DNA from: Gordionus sp. m RMFG-2023
Taxonomy: Eukaryota; Nematomorpha; Gordioida; Chordodea; Parachordodidae
Assembly (NCBI RefSeq): GCF_954871325.1
Contig: NC_088775.1
Location: forward strand, 35,441,561-35,505,560
Reading direction: 5' to 3'
DNA length: 64,000 nucleotides
Within the stretch, counting starts at the first letter, position 1; each line of letters opens with the position of its first letter. Shown in pieces: positions 11,620 to 23,399 of the stretch. The translations under genes and the position numbers were made by a program. A model generated the notes under the pieces. That model was not told where the DNA came from. It worked only from the letters and a program-made list of their open reading frames with translations, and made no database searches.

Positions 11620-13277
11620 TTTAGATTATGAAGAAATTAAAAACTTCATAATGTACCATAAGTATCCCCCCACCCGTTTGGCAAAGAACAATGGGGAAAA
11701 GAGGAATTTAAAAATGAAAGCATCTAGGTTTACTATGCGCAAAGAAAAATTATATCACCATAAAAATAATGGGGAAGTTATTATTAACATAATTAGGAGA
11801 AAATAAATTATCAAATCACATCACAGTGGTTGTGATGATAATATTGAAGCAGTCTCTCTTGCTGGCCATTTTGGCATTAACTTATAAAAAATTGGCTGAT
11901 AGGTAAAATGTATTTAGTGTCATAATTAATATTATATTTTAGCTTCTGGTGGCCAAATATGAAAAATGATGTAGTCAAATTTATTAATTCCTATGACACT
12001 TGTCAAAGATGTAATACAAGATTTGATAAAACTACAAATGAGTTACAATCAATTCCTGTTAGAGCAAAGGTAGTAAAATTTATTATATAAAAATCATTGA
12101 TTTGTTAAATTTTTTATAGTTTTAGTCATTTTAACTGTATATAATGTTTTTTTATATATTTTTTACTTATAGTTTTATTAATGGTATGACAATATTATAT
12201 ATATGTGACACTTATTTTTATATATTATGTTATTTATATTTTCACATATTGAACCATTTAAATTTTAAGTTAGTTTATTCTTTCCTTATTAGAAGAACCA
12301 TATAAAGTGGTAGGTAAGCAAATTTATTAAATTATCCATTGAATCTTTTTACATGAAATATATGATTATCCATTTTAGTTTATATAGTAAAGCCTCTACA
12401 ATTTCAGGTTATAATTTATATGAATTTTTTTACTTGGCCCATCTCTAATCTTTTGACCACACTAAAATTAATTAGCAAGATTAACTCTTTTTAATATAAT
12501 TTAAAAAAATTATAACAGGTATGGTCACAAATAAGAGTAGATTTGTGTACTTTGCCAGAAAGTGAGGATGGCTATAAATATATTGAAGTAGCTGTTGATT
12601 ACTTCAGCAAATATGTTGTAGCCATGCTTAAAGGATAAAACTGCTAACTCAGTATCGAAATTCCTTTATTCATTACTATGCACATATGGCAGGGCAAAAG
12701 TATGATTTATTTGATAATAAATATTAATTTTACTTTTAGTTTTAAGATTCAAATTAATGATCAAGGACGGAAGTTTTGAATGAAGTTAGCATTAATTGTC
12801 ACAAACTCGTGGGGACCATGCAGAGGGTGACAAGTGCTTATCACCCCCAAGCAAATGACATGGTTGAAAGGGTGAATAGAACTATCCAAAATGCACTTCT
12901 AAAGTGTATTAAAGATGATCAATTGACTTGGACAGATGCCCTGCCTGGCATATTATTTGCCTATAACACATCTGATCAGGAATCTTTGAAATTCACGCCC
13001 TTTGAGCTGATGTATGGTAGAAAAGCAATACAAGCTTGTGGGGTATAATAAACCAATTATAAAACATATACTATATATTTTATACTTAATTATATTTAAG
13101 GATGATGAAGATTATGAAGATTATGATATAGATCCAGATAATGTTGAGGAGATAGATAGGGAAAAACATTTTCAAAGTGTTGTTTGCAAGATGCAAGACA
13201 TACATAATATTGCCATAGGCAATTGCCCCGCCTCACAATTTGAAGATTGTAGATTGCGAAGTGGGCATGCAAAATAA
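11620..13277 (+). pseudogene. Ginger/KRBA2-like DDE integrase, multi-exon, decayed
   Basis: A zinc-binding module comes first (HHSGCDDN..SLAGHFGIN, then WWPNMKNDVVKF and DTCQRCN: HHCC pattern). The catalytic core follows in separate exons: VDLCTLPESEDGYKYIEVAVDYFSKY with the first Asp, INDQG with the second Asp, and SAYHPQANDMVERVNRT with the Glu. A C-terminal arm follows after 13100. Several GT..AG introns are needed (for example after 12079 and before 12520). The family is the gypsy-like integrase used by Ginger DNA transposons and domesticated as KRBA2-type genes. Decay is clear: in-frame stops in the zinc module and single-base shifts near 12630 and 12770, so I take it as a dead copy. The OTU exons just downstream belong to the same gene in known relatives. 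Confidence 0.7.
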
Positions 13278-13345
13278 GAAAGGTAAAAATTTGTATAATT
13301 AGTAGATTAATACATATTTTTTAAATGATGAAATTATATTAGATA

Positions 13346-13772
13346 CTGTAATTTCTAAGAAAGAGGAGACAAATCTTTTTCTGCCTACTAACAGAAATTG
13401 GAAAATATATTATTCTGCTGAACGCTTTCATTTTGCGATCAAGAAAAGATATCCAAAATATGATAAGGGTGTGATTGGAAATGATTATTCTACCGAACGG
13501 ATTATTGGTGATGGAAATTGTCTCTTCAGGTATTTTTATTTACAATAAATTATTGTTAATCATTATTATAGATGTATAAGCAAAGAAGTTTGTGATGACG
13601 AATGCCATTATAATTTTCTGAGACAGCAATGCTGTCTCTTTAAGAGAAGCAAAAATATTGTTGAACAGATGGAGGGGTTTTGGGGAGAACTCGTTGATGT
13701 ATATTTGGAGAGAACGGGCATGGCTCTAAATGCAACTTATGGAACAAAATATTGTTATTCATACTATTTATA
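13346..13772 (+). pseudogene. OTU-like cysteine peptidase domain of the integrase gene
   Basis: Exon A (to about 13529) encodes LFLPTNRNWKIYY.. and RIIGDGNCLFR, the OTU signature with the catalytic Cys after Asp-Gly-Asn. A 43-nt intron (GTATTT..TATAG) leads in phase to exon B, CISKEVCDDECHYNFLRQ, followed by FWGELVDVYLERTGMA. OTU enzymes remove ubiquitin-like tags; in Ginger1-type transposons, as I recall, an OTU module follows the integrase. The expected C-terminal His region is not recognisable before the stop near 13772, so the domain is probably truncated. Confidence 0.65.
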
Positions 13773-13859
13773 AATGGGCTTATTATACCCCAATAAAAAT
13801 ATTACATAATATCAAAAAATTTAATGTAAATATATATTTAAGAAATTATTGCGAGCATT

Positions 13860-14090
13860 TTGACCGCATAATAAATTTTATTTAATCTTATTTATATCGC
13901 GTATTTTATTCACATCATATATATGTATTCATATCGCGTATTTTATTCACAACATATATCTTAACTGTATCGCGTATCTTATTTACATCATATATCTTAA
14001 TTATATAGCGTCTCTTATTTATATCGCGTGTATTAATTATATCGCGTAACTTATTTATATCGCGTATCTTATTTATATCATATTTTTTTT
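13860..14090. repeat. ATATCGCG-containing satellite
   Basis: About nine units of roughly 20-30 bp of the form ATCGCGTATNTTATTNACATCATAT. They share the ATATCGCG word with the 35-bp repeats in the terminal inverted ends of the enclosing element. Confidence 0.85.
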
Positions 14091-14224
14091 AATAAGTTTT
14101 GACTTTTTTAAGTTATAAATAAATAAATTTTGCAAAGAGAATAAAAATTGTCATAAATGTCAAATAAGTGTATACTTTTTATAATGATGTAAATATCACT
14201 ATATTTATTATATTTAATCATTAC

Positions 14225-14600
14225 AAGTAGCCAAAATCGTCAATTTCCTTAACTAAATGAGTAATTTTTATAAGGAGTAAAACAAGTCAGTTTAAAATAT
14301 CAATATCATTAAATAAGTGATTAGTTGTTCTAAGGAGTAAAATATGTCAGTCAAAAATGTTAATTTCCTTAACTAAATGAGTAATTTTTATAAGGAATAA
14401 AACATGTCAGTCAAAAATATCAATATCACTAAATTTATTATATTTAATTTTTATAAGTCAGTTAAAAATGTCAATTCACTAAATTTTTTATATTTAATTT
14501 TTACAATTCAGTCAAAAATGTCAATATCACTAAAAAATATAATATTAAATTTATGCACTTCAATCGTAAATGTCAATATCACTAAATAAATGAGTAATTT
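14225..14600. repeat. Tandem repeats of about 58-60 bp
   Basis: Six or seven diverged units with the phrases GTCAGTCAAAAATGTCAATATC and TAAATGAGTAATTTTTATAAGGAGTAAAA. They are not coding; the 61-codon frame across them simply follows the repeat. Confidence 0.85.
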
Positions 14601-14629
14601 TCATACAGAGTAAAAATAGCACGTTACAC

Positions 14630-14715
14630 TGGGCTTAAAAATTTTAGGCCCGGCCCAGCCCGGATATTTAAAAAAAAAATTGGGGGGCCTGGCCTGGATT
14701 TTTTAAAAATTATTT
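14630..14715. repeat. GGCCCGG-type repeat block
   Basis: Contains TTAGGCCCGGCCCAGCCCGG and GGGGGGCCTGGCCTGG separated by A/T runs. Same family as 11232 and 17430. Confidence 0.7.
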
Positions 14716-14974
14716 TTTTTTATTCTAAACAGATATTTAGTATATTACAAATTGTTAAAAAATTTGTGTAAATAATATTTTGAGAATATATTATATTAAT
14801 TGTATTTATAAAATAAAACTGATATTTTAATTAATAAAAAATATAACATCTATAATAATATATATAAAAGCCATGTCACAAAAATAGCGTTACGCTCTCA
14901 TGTCCACTTTTCATGTCCCACTTTTCATGTCCCACTTTATAATATATATTCAAAAAATCGTTAATTTTGAAAAG

Positions 14975-15048
14975 TACCTGTGGCCCAATCGGGCAAGAAC
15001 TTCGCTTGGATTATTGGACTTGGGTTCGAATCCCAGCAAATGTTTTTT
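14975..15048 (+). ncRNA. tRNA-Arg-like SINE head or tRNA pseudogene
   Basis: An A-box-like TGGCCCAATCGG at 14981 and a perfect B-box GGTTCGAATCC at 15023 have tRNA-like spacing, followed by a run of eight T, the usual RNA polymerase III terminator. The start GTGGCCCAAT resembles eukaryotic tRNA-Arg. The acceptor stem does not pair, so it is not a working tRNA; a tRNA-derived SINE is the best reading. A triplicated CATGTCCCACTTTT motif lies just upstream (14895-14940). Confidence 0.6.
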
Positions 15049-16189
15049 TTCTTAATCTGGTAAAAAAAATTTTTTTCTTAATCTGACAAAATTAATCAAA
15101 TAGATACGATTCAAAGAGTACGAGATTTATTATACTTTTTTAATTCTTGAATTTATATATAATTTAAAATTTAAACCATTATAAGGGGAATCAGAATTTT
15201 CTCTTTTATTTGATGAGGGATGAATCAGAAATTTTCCTATCTTATGAGGTGTTATTTAAAAATTTATATTTATTTAGGGTTATTCTAAAATTTTCCATTA
15301 TTTTTATAAAATATGTTAATAATGTATATATTTAGTAATTTTAATTTATGTGTACAATTAAAAAGTCTTTTAAAATAAATTTTTATTCATTTGTATTTTA
15401 TAATCTAAGAATTTATTCTTGCAGATGAGAGTTTTATGTTAAAACCCTTAAGAAGGATCCATTCCACATTGAATTTTATACAACTTTATATCTCAGGTAA
15501 TTTTTATGCTTAAGTAAATATTTGCATCTCTCTTATCTTTTCTGAAATTGGCCTTTCTACATGCATTCCATAGTTTTGTTTATTTTCTCATAACTTCATA
15601 ATTTAATTGTAGAATGTATATTTTTCATAACTTATTATAACATTTTTGATTAAATGTATAACTTTTTTGTTTAACTTATATATAATTTGACTAATGATTA
15701 AAGTTAACCTCCTATTATTTGTTAACTTAGAATATCTTCCTTTTTTTTCTATTGTAATTTAATAACAATGTCTTAAATTTTAATTTATATTTTGTAATTA
15801 AGTAATAAATCATTTGGAAGGGTGGTGGTTTGTTTAAAATTTAAATTAGAATGAACATATTTTTAGCATGGTACTTTAATATGTATTCATGATTTTCATA
15901 TAAATACCAGGCAGGAGCTAACCAGTAGAATGATAGGTAAATCAGATATTTGATCCTAATTTTGAAAAATTTTCCCAATAATATAAATGGCAAAAAAAAT
16001 ATATATATTAGACAGATTTAATTCTTATAAACCCCTACATCTCACCTATTTTTCTGGATCCAAGGAAAAAATAAATTATTCTGGGTTTTCCTGGGTTTGG
16101 GAAATATATTTTACAATTAATATGGACTTGGAAGTAGCTTGGGAAACATTTTTTAAAATTAATATAGTCGTAGATTCCTGAAAATTTTT
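15049..16189. other. AT-rich spacer, nothing recognised
   Basis: No homology-bearing exon, RNA fold or terminal repeat stands out. Short frames near 15987-16181 are compositional. Confidence 0.5.
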
Positions 16190-17115
16190 AATTTTAAATA
16201 TGGGTTAGAAATTGGCCTGAAAATTTCTTTTGGAGACATAGCCAGGCCTGATCAAATACCAAGGCCCATGCAACTTTCACATTCTGATTGTATTTTTAAA
16301 TGCATTGTGACTTTTTATATATTTTATCAGTTCTCAACTGTCAAAATTATTATTTTCCCAAGTGAGTGGACCTGGCTTGTGAATTTTTTAATATTAGGCA
16401 TAGATGTAATATTTAACACAGAATATTTATATGGCCCTCAGGTAAAAGCTAATTTAAATATATTTTTATAAAAATAGTATTCACTCTCAGTCTTATGGGT
16501 TAAACTTTGTCTGAAGTAGGGGTGAGCTGGGTTAAAATAGAATAAAAAATAGATATGGTTTTTAGAGATTTACCTATCTCCCGGGTTGGGAAAACATTTT
16601 GAAAATTACTATGGGTTGGCCAGGCTTGGGAAAATTTTTTTTATAAAATTTTTATAGGTTGGGCTGGGTTTGAAAAATATTTTTATAAATTATATTAGGC
16701 TGGGCTTGGGGAAAATTTTTCAAAATATTATGAGCTAGAATGCTTGAGAATTTTTTTATTATTAACTATGTGTCAGACATTGGCCTAAAAAAAATTTTAT
16801 GCAGGCCTGGGCTCGGCCTGATCAAAAAACCTAGGCCCATGAAAATCTGATTTTGATTGTATTTTTAACATTATGATTATTTAAATATTTTATTTCAGTT
16901 CTCAACTACCAAAATTATTATATTCACTGGGCTTGGAAGAATTTTTCAAAATTATTATGGCTTTGTACTTTGCCTGGGAATTTTTTAATATTAGGTATAA
17001 ATGATCAGTAATGTTTATCAAATAATATTGGTATTATCAAGTAAAAGCTTTAAATTTAATTTTACCAAACCAGAGTATTTACACTTAGTTTTAATGGATT
17101 AAACCAGGCATGAAG
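16190..17115. repeat. Diverged tandem duplication of ~550 bp with GGCCTGG/GGGCTGGG words
   Basis: Segment 16195-16520 and segment 16745-17110 share a common order: a GGCCTGATCAAA..AGGCCCATG core, TCTGATT(T/G)TGATTGTATTTTTAA, CAGTTCTCAACT(G/A)(T/C)CAAAATTATTAT and TTTTTTAATATTAGG. Between them are degenerate GGGTTGGCC / GGGCTTGGG units every 50-60 bp. This looks like decayed subterminal DNA of the GGCCCGG family. Confidence 0.65.
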
Positions 17116-17404
17116 GGGGGAAGGGATTAAAAGAATAATAATTGGATATTATTTTCAAATAAGAGGTAGCAACTATCATAAAAGTAAGAAAATTCTCATT
17201 CCCCGTCATTTTTGACTCACTATCTTCTATTATATTATATAATAATGTATATTTAATCCTTTGCGTATTTATTTCATGGCAGGAAAACTATAATTTTATG
17301 TAATAGATACTATGAGTGTTAGCTAGTGTTAACTTTCACCAACATTATATTAATCATAACTAAATATAATCATTATAATCATATCTAATTGACGAATATA
17401 ATAA

Positions 17405-17543
17405 TTCATGTTGTATAAGTTTTTTAAAAAAATACGGCCCGGCCCTGGTATTTTAAATAAAAAATTTCAGGCCCGGCCCGGTCCGGGTATATTTTAATAA
17501 TTTAAAATAGGGCCCGGCCTGGGCGGGCTTAGGGCCGGGAAAT
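17405..17543. repeat. GGCCCGG-type repeat block, probable right end
   Basis: Holds CGGCCCGGCCCTGG, CAGGCCCGGCCCGGTCCGGG and GGGCCCGGCCTGGGCGGGC, ending GGGCCGGG directly against the inner edge of the 17545 inverted-end copy. It may pair with the block at 11232 as the other end of a nested element. Confidence 0.6.
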
Positions 17544-17544
17544 A

Positions 17545-17984
17545 AAAATGATTTTTACATTATGATTCATTATATCTAAAATTTTAGGTTTATATAGTAT
17601 TATAAAATAATATAAATTTGAATATAATAAAATGAAATAAGTTAGTAAAAATCGCGATATATTTTATAAAAGTTCATAAGTAGAACTAGCGATATATTTT
17701 ATAAAAGGTTCTTCGAATATTATAATTATTATAAATTATTTTAATTAATATTATAATTTATTTTAATTAATATTATAATTTATTTTAATTAATATTATAA
17801 TTTATTTTAAATAATATTATAATTTATTTTAATTAATTTATAATTTATTTTAATTAATTTTACATTATATTTTTATTAATTTTATATTATATTTTTATTA
17901 TTATTTTTTAAATTTATTATAATTAATATTTTATTTTATTTTAATTAATATATTATTTTATTTAATATATCATTTTATTTAACA
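17545..17984 (-). repeat. Extra copy of the terminal inverted repeat
   Basis: Same order as 18875-19504: a TTTAGGTTTATATAGTATTATAAAAT-type block, two 35-bp units with TCGCGATATATTTTATAAAA, AATTAATATTATAATT repeats, and a terminus ATTTTATTTAACA at 17984. It is in direct orientation with 18875-19504 and about 890 bp away, so the element may have two alternative right ends. Confidence 0.75.
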
Positions 17985-18874
17985 CCTACATTCCCCTCTC
18001 TGAGAACTCCATTTGTTTTCCGCGATCGTCGAATTTATTATAGCAATTAATTTCTTTGGCATTTGTTATCGCGAATTAGTCATCGGGTTAATTTGTTGTT
18101 TATCGATCTTGTTTTATGTTAATTAGCGGCATCAATATCTTTTAGTACTAGCTTCATCGTCGTCGTATCTTGATCATCCATATCGAAACCATTAAACATA
18201 AAAAATTTTTTATTTGCATCATCGTGGTATTTATTTAGTTATCACAATTTGAGAATAGTTTATTATTATCATCAAGTTTATATTATTTAATTTCAATATT
18301 TATGAATATTTCTATTTATATTTTGCTTTAAAAATTAATTTACGAATTGCGAATATCTATTTAAATCTTTAATTTGCTTTAAATTTTTTATTTTTTAAAT
18401 TAATTACTTTAAATTTTCCATAACATTCCCCTCCTTGAAAATCCTAAACCTGAGGTGGAACAGTTAGGTTTAATCGAAAATTATGAACTTAGAATTGTCT
18501 CTTTGTCTTATATTTTATCATATTTCGGCATAAATATTATCATATCAGCACTATATTATTATATTATCAAATTGACATATAAAATTCTTTCATTTTAATC
18601 TGAGTTATAAGAATCGTTTTTCGCCTGGGTTTGGTTTGAATTTTCGTCATCAATGTTAGTTTTCAGGAAAATATCAGCCAGGAAATTTTTATCTTTGAAT
18701 ATTTCAATAACTAGGATAAGAATTAAATAGTTTTCAACTATAGTTTGCCAAGTGCCCATATGTTTTAATTAAAGTTTATATTTAATTTTAATTTAAGAAT
18801 TTTCATATTTAATTTTAAGTATCATTGATATATCAATCAGAAGATACCATCTTTTTTTATCCCTCCGCTGCCAC
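17985..18874. other. Spacer between the two right-end copies, no gene recognised
   Basis: The segment is somewhat richer in CG dinucleotides (GCGATCGTCG, TTCATCGTCGTCG) than its surroundings. Two similar phrases (ACATTCCCCTCTCTGAGAA at 17989 and ACATTCCCCTCCTTGAAAA at 18423) bracket most of it. I cannot assign a protein or element family. Confidence 0.5.
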
Positions 18875-19504
18875 CATGATGGAAACACATGATGACAAGT
18901 TAAGATTAAACAAAATATTTTATTAAAATAAAAATGATTTTTACATTATAAATCAATATATCTAAAATTTTAAGTTTATATAGTATTATAAAATAATATA
19001 ATATATTTTATAAAAGGTCATAAGTAGAAATCGCGATATATTTTATGAAAGGTCATAAGTAGAAATCGCGATATATTTTATGAAAGGTCATAAGTAGAAC
19101 TAGCGATATATTTTATAAAAGGTCATAAGTAGAACTCGCGATATATTTATAAAAGGTTATTCGAATTTTATATTTATTATAAATTTTTTAAATAATATTA
19201 TAATTTATTTTAATTAATATTATAATTTAATTTATATAATTTAATTTAAATAATATTATAATTTATTTTAATTAATTTTATATTATATTTTTATAATTAT
19301 TTTTTTTTAAATTTATTATAATTAATATTTTATTTTATTTTAATTAATATATTATTTTATTTTAATTAATATATTATTTTATTTTAATTAATATATTATT
19401 TTATTTTAATTAATATATTATTTTATTTTAATTAATATATTATTTTATTTTAATTAATATATTATTTTATTTTATTTAATATAAAAATGTCATTTTATTT
19501 AACA
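18875..19504 (-). repeat. Right terminal inverted repeat
   Basis: This is the inverted partner of 9775-10235. It begins with TGATGGAAACACATGATGAC, has five 35-bp ATATCGCG units at about 19000-19160, then AATTAATATATTATTTTA repeats expanded seven times or so at 19340-19475, and ends TTTATTTAACA. The extra length over the left end is explained by repeat expansion. Confidence 0.8.
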
Positions 19505-19714
19505 TCTATAACAATTACAAACTACTATTATTTTAAGACATAATATACCAACTAGAGGTGGTGCGACAATAATATATTAAGTCTTAATTGCTTTCTTCAT
19601 ATCACTCTTCCATATTTTCTAATTACTAAATAATTCATTTCTAAGATGGCATCCTTACTATGTAAATAAATCATGGCTTCAATATATTTGCATAATTATT
19701 TATTCTAAACATTG

Positions 19715-21240
19715 ACGTACGCAGCGGGAAGGGGGGGGGACAAATCCCCCCCCCCTCCAAAGCCAAAAAATGAAGATACCGATATATTTTTTTAAAATAT
19801 TATTGTTTATATTAATTTATATTTGTTAATATTTATTCGTATCTCATATTAAATATATATTTAATTACATTTATTATCACATTTATCTACTAAGTTATTT
19901 TATCAATTAATTTCGATTTTAAGTTTTCCGGCGTAATATTTACTTTTTATTTTCAAATTTTTAGTGGCGTAATATTTATCTACAATTTTCAAATTTCTAG
20001 TCAAATAATAATTATTTCTGAAACTTCTTGTCTAACAGGGAAAAAGAAATTGCAACATTGTCCAACGAGATAGAGTCTCTGCCATCAAGCAGTAACAGCT
20101 TTTAAGGAGTTAGAAGAGCCAATTATTTGCTATTACTGAAATATCACAATGGCCTGAAAGAAATATATCCTCAGAAGCAAGAAAATTATTGGATTCAATG
20201 CTTATTTCAAATTTTATTTCTCATTAGAATGTATTATTTAATTATACAACTATTTTAAGTATTACTTTTAAAAAGACTAACTTGATTAAGAAGATGATAG
20301 CGGAGAGCATTTTATAAGAACTCAAGGAAATTAGGGCTAATGTTGATGAAGAATTTCATATTTTATATTTTATTGTTGAGTCAGAGCAGAGCTATACATG
20401 TTTAATATTTGTCTCCCTCGACTTGTCGCAAGGCAAGCTCTAATATAGGATCAGTAGAAGAGTATATCTTAAATACAGATATATTTATAACCCAAATAAT
20501 TGAATTTTTTAATTCATCATGCAGCACTTACTAATCTGCAAATAACTTCCACAAAAGCTAACCTTTTTTAGATGGTGTTAAAAAAATAATGTTTGTTAGA
20601 TTTTTATTATAAGTATCTTATGAAGCCTTACTAGCTGAAACTATGTTCATAAGATTAACTATGGTTGATATAGTCCCAAAAAATGCTATGGGATGCTCTG
20701 CATTATTTCAAACACATTTTAGATTAAATTCCCAATGTATTAAAAGGGTTTATAAACTTTTCCCATTAGTAAACTTATAAGAGAACATTCTCTTTTTTAA
20801 GAAGAATAACAGAGGCCTGCAGAAGTACCATTTGCAGGGCACGGCCCGGAATTTTTTTAAAGATTTTTTACGGCCCGGCCTAGGTTTTTTTAAAAAAATT
20901 TCAGACCCGGCCCGGCTTTTTTTAAAATAAAATTTTCAGGCCCAGCCCGGCTTTTTTTAAAATAAAATTTTCAGGCCCAGCCCAGATTTTTTTAAAATAA
21001 ATTGTATATTTAAAAAAAATAAAATAATGTCCGGCCAGGGGGCCGGGCCTGCAGGTCTCTGAAAAACATATCAAAATGTACAACATCTGAAAGTAGATTG
21101 AAAGGTTGGATCTTTTGAATATTCATAGGCATTTGACGACAAGTAAGGTTGAGATAATTGAAAATTAGCTCAATCACAACGAAGATTGGATTTTACATTG
21201 TAAATGTATAACATACAAAATGCAATTATTCCTAAGAACC
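19715..21240 (+). pseudogene. ZMYM1-like hAT transposase relic
   Basis: The stretch opens with a hAT-like end (GACGTACGCAGCGGG followed by G9 and C9 runs). Fragments of a transposase follow: a KEIATLSNEIESLPSSSN piece near 20045, and RTFSFLRRIT near 20780 that continues, after an inserted repeat, with SLKNISKCTTSESRL and ERLDLLNIHRHL near 21115. The last two are the C-terminal hAT dimerisation region, where (R/S)-(S/T)-F-S..L..I is typical. Stops and shifts are numerous, and the middle of the protein is not recognisable. It is a dead copy. Confidence 0.55.
20818..21055. mobile_element. GGCCCGG-type MITE inside the hAT relic
   Basis: It begins CAGAAGTACCATTTGC and ends GGGCCGGGCCTGCAG, with five GGCCCGGC blocks separated by T/A runs between. 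It interrupts the hAT reading frame between LRRIT and SLKNIS. Flanks GGCCTG and GGTCTCTG may be a decayed 8-bp duplication. No coding capacity. Confidence 0.7.
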
Positions 21241-22599
21241 CTTTTTTGTATAGGCTCAAAAAATTCAAATTTCTATTTTGGGTCATTTAAGTGATTCTTT
21301 ACAGATAATTTTTTTATAATTCACATTAATTTAAAATTGTGTATTAGAAATAGTTATTAGTCCTAATAAATTTATGCTTGATATTTTTAAAAAACAATAA
21401 TATTTCTTAAAAGATTTTATTATCCCCCCCTCCCAGACAGGGTTGCCATGCCTCCCCCCCATCAGTGGGAGTCTCCCACAATTTTTTAGTTTACCCACAT
21501 ACATCTCATCCCACAAAACTCCCACAATTAGAAATCTCCCACAATCTCCCACAAAAATCTCCCACAATTTTTTAGTTTACCCACATACATCTCACTCCCA
21601 CAAAACTCCCACAATTAGAAATCTCCCACAAAAATCTCCCACAATTTTTTAATTTCTCCCACAATTTTTTTTTTAGCATTTTAATGTTTTTAATATATAA
21701 ATAATAATTTTGAGAGACAGTATTTGATTATTTTTAAAATAAATTTTAAATATTTATTCGAAAAATATGTCTAGTTCTTTTATTTTATTTTTCCGCTAAT
21801 CTCCATCCAACCAATCCAATCCATTCGACATTTTCAAAATTTGAAGTTAGAAAAGTATGTATAATTATTATAAATATATTTTAAATTACTTAATATATTT
21901 TATATCGTTATCTAGATTCTATAATTGCAGTGCTCCACTCGACATTTTCATAGAAGAATAGAACTTTTAGAAGTGAACAATAATACCAAACAGATTTAAG
22001 TAATAAAATGTTCTATTTTGCTAATAATTTTATCTTACTGTAAAATTAAAATATTATATTAAGCACTAAACATTCATAAAATTTTCATAATAAATGATTT
22101 TAAATGGCTGTTAACAACACATATGGTTTTTATGATTATCATGTCATCTTTTATACAAACATCCTTTTTTTATCACACATTTCTCATCATTTTATAATAA
22201 AACCAAATAAAATCTTACTTTTTATAACATGCTACAATTTGAATTATTCTCTTACAAATAAAAATGTACATTGATATTTTTTAGCTTCATTAGTTTATAA
22301 AATCTATTTCAAATTAGATTGAATCTTTTTGTAAATAATAAATAACATACTTTTTCTTATAACTATAATATTCATTGTTTAAATTTATTAAAATCAATGT
22401 AAGATATAAATATTTTTATATATAAATAATTAATATTTATTATAAATAGGCAAATATATATATAATATTGAAAATATAACAAGTATAAGCTTAGAAAGTA
22501 CTTGTTTTGTTAATCAATAAACTGGATATTAATGTATAGTAATATAATTAAATGAATGTATGTTAAAAAATTACTTTTACTCTATAATATGCCCCAGTC

Positions 22600-23160
22600 C
22601 TAGGCAAATTTTTTAATATGATTTTTACATTTATTTAAATAATTATTATCATTTTGATATAAATCAAAAAAATCATTTTTTTAAATCAAGATTTATGCTA
22701 ACCCTATATTTCTCACTTTTAATTTTTCTCTCAATTAATAAACATAGCATATTAACCTCAATCAGTTTAATTTATAATCTTTAAGTTTAATAAGGAGAGG
22801 AGACCAAAATAGTTATGTAAAATTTGTGTTTTTAAATATTAAATACCTGATTCAGTTTAATTTATAATCTTGAGGTTTAATAAGGAGACCAAAATAGTTA
22901 TGCTTATGGAATGGACAACAAAAATAGGACATTTTTTTGGCAAGAAAAAAAAGAAGGTTGCACCATCCTTTGCGTATTTGATTTTAAACTTTAATGTTGA
23001 TTTTCTCATTTTAAACATTGGCAGTTGGCACAAGTGGATCACTCCAATTCTAGATCGACGATAAGCTGTGTATAAATAATAGTACAAAAGCAGTTTTTTT
23101 TGAAAATAATTTTTATTTTTATATATTTAATTAAAATATATATGTTTTATTGTCCAAAAA
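22600..23160 (+). other. 5' region of the hAT gene, no gene of its own
   Basis: Two copies of the phrase TCAGTTTAATTTATAATCTT followed by GGAGACCAAAATAGTTATG lie at 22764 and 22852, an internal ~90-bp duplication just upstream of the transposase. A short frame here (starting near 22870) has no support beyond length. Confidence 0.4.
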
Positions 23161-23399
23161 GCAACATCATATTTGGTATTGGCACCTCAACAACCTCAAC
23201 TGGTATGAAACAAAAATCAATTAAGAATTTCTTCAAGAAATCAGTGCCAGTGATTCCTGAGGTGGTGGAACTTAAGCATCTTTGTGATCGTGTTCGTGGT
23301 ATGTATAATTAATGTATATAGTATGTATAATTATAAATATATAATAGTACATAAACAGTTTATATTGAAAATAATTTTTCTTTTTATATATTTAATTAT

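Larger units (their letters stand above)
9775..19504. mobile_element. Large DNA element with long inverted ends and ATATCGCG subterminal repeats
   Basis: The left end (9775-10235) and right end (18875-19504) are inverted copies. Both start TGTTAA(A/T)TAAA, pass through AT-rich ATTAATAT repeats, then a 35-bp array (CCTTTTATAAAATATATCGC core), then a segment ending in GTGTTTCCATCA / TGATGGAAACAC. A second right-end-like copy lies at 17545-17984. Inside are an Smr-domain gene, an integrase-OTU gene on the + strand and satellites. I found no convincing target duplication. Whether the integrase-OTU gene belongs to these ends or to a nested GGCCCGG-type element (about 11232-17543) is unresolved. 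Confidence 0.6.

Noticed and set aside
11620-13772. Integrase region as part of an LTR retrovirus-like element
   Set aside because: No RT, protease or LTRs nearby; multi-exon structure and an OTU module fit the Ginger/KRBA2 type instead.
22857-23087. Overlapping 64 and 76 codon frames on opposite strands, mirrored at 30456-30686
   Set aside because: They are in the 5' region of the hAT gene, have no recognisable domain and are mirrored only because the arm is duplicated.
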